The notes under the pieces: generated by a model
What the model was told of the DNA's origin: nothing
The model's input: the letters and a program-made list of their open reading frames with translations, nothing else
Databases searched by the model: none
Program-made: the position numbers and the translations under genes
Source of the DNA: Roseofilum halophilum BLCC-M91
GTDB taxonomy: Bacteria > Cyanobacteriota > Cyanobacteriia > Cyanobacteriales > Desertifilaceae
Reading direction: 5' to 3'
Assembly (NCBI RefSeq): GCF_030068445.1
Contig: NZ_JAQPOK010000148.1
Location: 1-64,000 of the forward strand
Length of the DNA stretch: 64,000 nucleotides
Part shown: piece after piece, positions 63,544-64,000 of the stretch
Numbering within the stretch: position 1 is the stretch's first letter
Layout: the number at the start of each line of letters is the position of its first letter

Positions 63544-64000
63544 TTACCTCTTACCTATTACCGCGCGTTTCATGTCTGCGAAGCAGAAAGCGCTATAACC
63601 TTTCAAAACCTCACAAGTCGCCTGTCCAGTGCGACACCAGCTAAACTGTGCTGCTCTTTTCAGACTCCCTTGACTTATCTGTTCTCGTGCTTGCGGATCT
63701 TGAATCAGGGTTTCCATGGCGGCGGTAATTTCTGGCACTTTGTAGGGATCGACTAAGATAGCGGCATCGGCGGTAATTTCGGGAAGGGAGGAGCAGTGGG
63801 AGGTAATGACAGGAGTTCCGCAAGCCATGGCTTCGAGGACGGGCAAACCAAAGCCTTCCCAGAGACTGGGGAAAATGAGGGCGATCGCCTGATTCATCAG
63901 CACCGGTAACTCTTCTGAGGACACATAATCAATAAATTTGACTCGATCGCTTAATCCCAATTCGTTCATCTGAGCGATCAAACTGGGGGTATAGCGGCGA
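63544..64000 (-). CDS. glycosyltransferase (GT4/GT-B) C-terminal part, runs off window
   Basis: The frame stays open through the right end of the window, so the N-terminal part is missing. The visible 150 or so residues hold the donor-binding core of GT4 enzymes: FPSLWEGFGLPVLEAMACGTPVITSHCSSLPEI, with the Glu-x7-Glu pattern. The last 14 residues (SAFCFADMKRAVIGKR) come from a dispersed repeat that replaced the natural C-terminus. It would transfer a sugar from a nucleotide sugar, perhaps in surface polysaccharide synthesis. Confidence 0.88.
   Translation of the reverse strand, partial: RRYTPSLIAQMNELGLSDRVKFIDYVSSEELPVLMNQAIALIFPSLWEGFGLPVLEAMACGTPVITSHCSSLPEITADAAILVDPYKVPEITAAMETLIQDPQAREQISQGSLKRAAQFSWCRTGQATCEVLKGYSAFCFADMKRAVIGKR
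63559..63598. repeat. dispersed GCGCG...AAAGCGCTATA repeat, long form
   Basis: ACCGCGCGTTTCATGTC then TGCGAAGCAGAAAGCGCTATA, an expanded form of the GCGCGAAGCGC repeat. It overlaps the 3' end of the glycosyltransferase gene. A related ATGTCTGTAAAGCAGAAAC sequence occurs near 44.6 kb. Confidence 0.75.

Noticed and set aside
1-64000. tRNA, rRNA, tmRNA or CRISPR loci
   Set aside because: No cloverleaf T-loop sequence (GGTTCRA), rRNA segment or repeat-spacer array was noticed, although short RNAs could be missed by eye.

Overview
The window is chromosomal DNA from a cyanobacterium, probably a filamentous Oscillatoriales-type species. The octamer GCGATCGC (HIP1) and its core recur throughout. Photosynthesis genes are present: psb30/ycf12, petP, chlG next to a Get3d-type ATPase, and the NblS/Hik33 sensor kinase. 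Several cyanobacteria-type conserved families (DUF4278, DUF2996, DUF2288, Uma2) also occur. Short palindromic dispersed repeats fill many gaps and even enter genes. No rRNA or tRNA gene and no CRISPR array was found.

Layout. 0.2-10 kb: mostly minus-strand housekeeping genes (murA, DedA, a STAS protein, nblS, purD, a lipoprotein, a MOSC protein). 10.3-13.3 kb: sbcC. 13.9-15.6 kb: a ScaI-type restriction-modification pair bounded by a 38-bp direct repeat derived from the end of the neighbouring FAD oxidoreductase gene. 17.8-26.2 kb: small metabolic and membrane genes, including smpB, a FetB-like permease, plsC and a K+ channel. 26.7-30.6 kb: photosynthesis-related genes (psb30, petP, get3d, chlG). 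30.9-32.3 kb: a histidine kinase with a complete ethylene-binding domain. 32.4-34.0 kb: mutL, which seems to start at ATT.

34.1-38.1 kb is an accessory island enclosed by an exact 80-bp duplication of the mutL 5' end. It holds a radical-SAM/SPASM peptide maturase, a 74-residue candidate precursor peptide, an unknown helical protein, a MITE-like element and a DUF433/DUF5615 toxin-antitoxin pair.

38.1-48.0 kb is the most unusual part: a redox locus with a globin, a membrane-anchored pentaheme cytochrome c, a hexaheme cytochrome resembling hydroxylamine oxidoreductase but apparently lacking the catalytic heme site, a Tll0287-like (DUF3365) c-heme lipoprotein, and a small membrane protein with two HX13H helices (diheme cytochrome b). 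It is followed by its own System II haem-attachment proteins (ResB/Ccs1 and a long CcsA) and a Tat/lipoprotein Rieske protein. A MntA/HepT toxin-antitoxin pair, with HepT carrying an in-frame stop, has entered between the two haem-attachment genes. The simplest reading is a quinol- or haem-linked electron chain to an unknown periplasmic or luminal acceptor, possibly a nitrogen oxide because of the globin and the HAO-like fold.

48.2-64.0 kb: a DnaJ protein, cysK, a pentapeptide/TPR protein, ilvB with a C-terminal zinc ribbon, DUF2996, an HD hydrolase, a two-gene HEPN plus KGGVGR/P-loop ATPase module (possible defence system), a very long alpha-2-macroglobulin gene containing in-frame dispersed repeats, and the 3' part of a glycosyltransferase gene that runs off the window.
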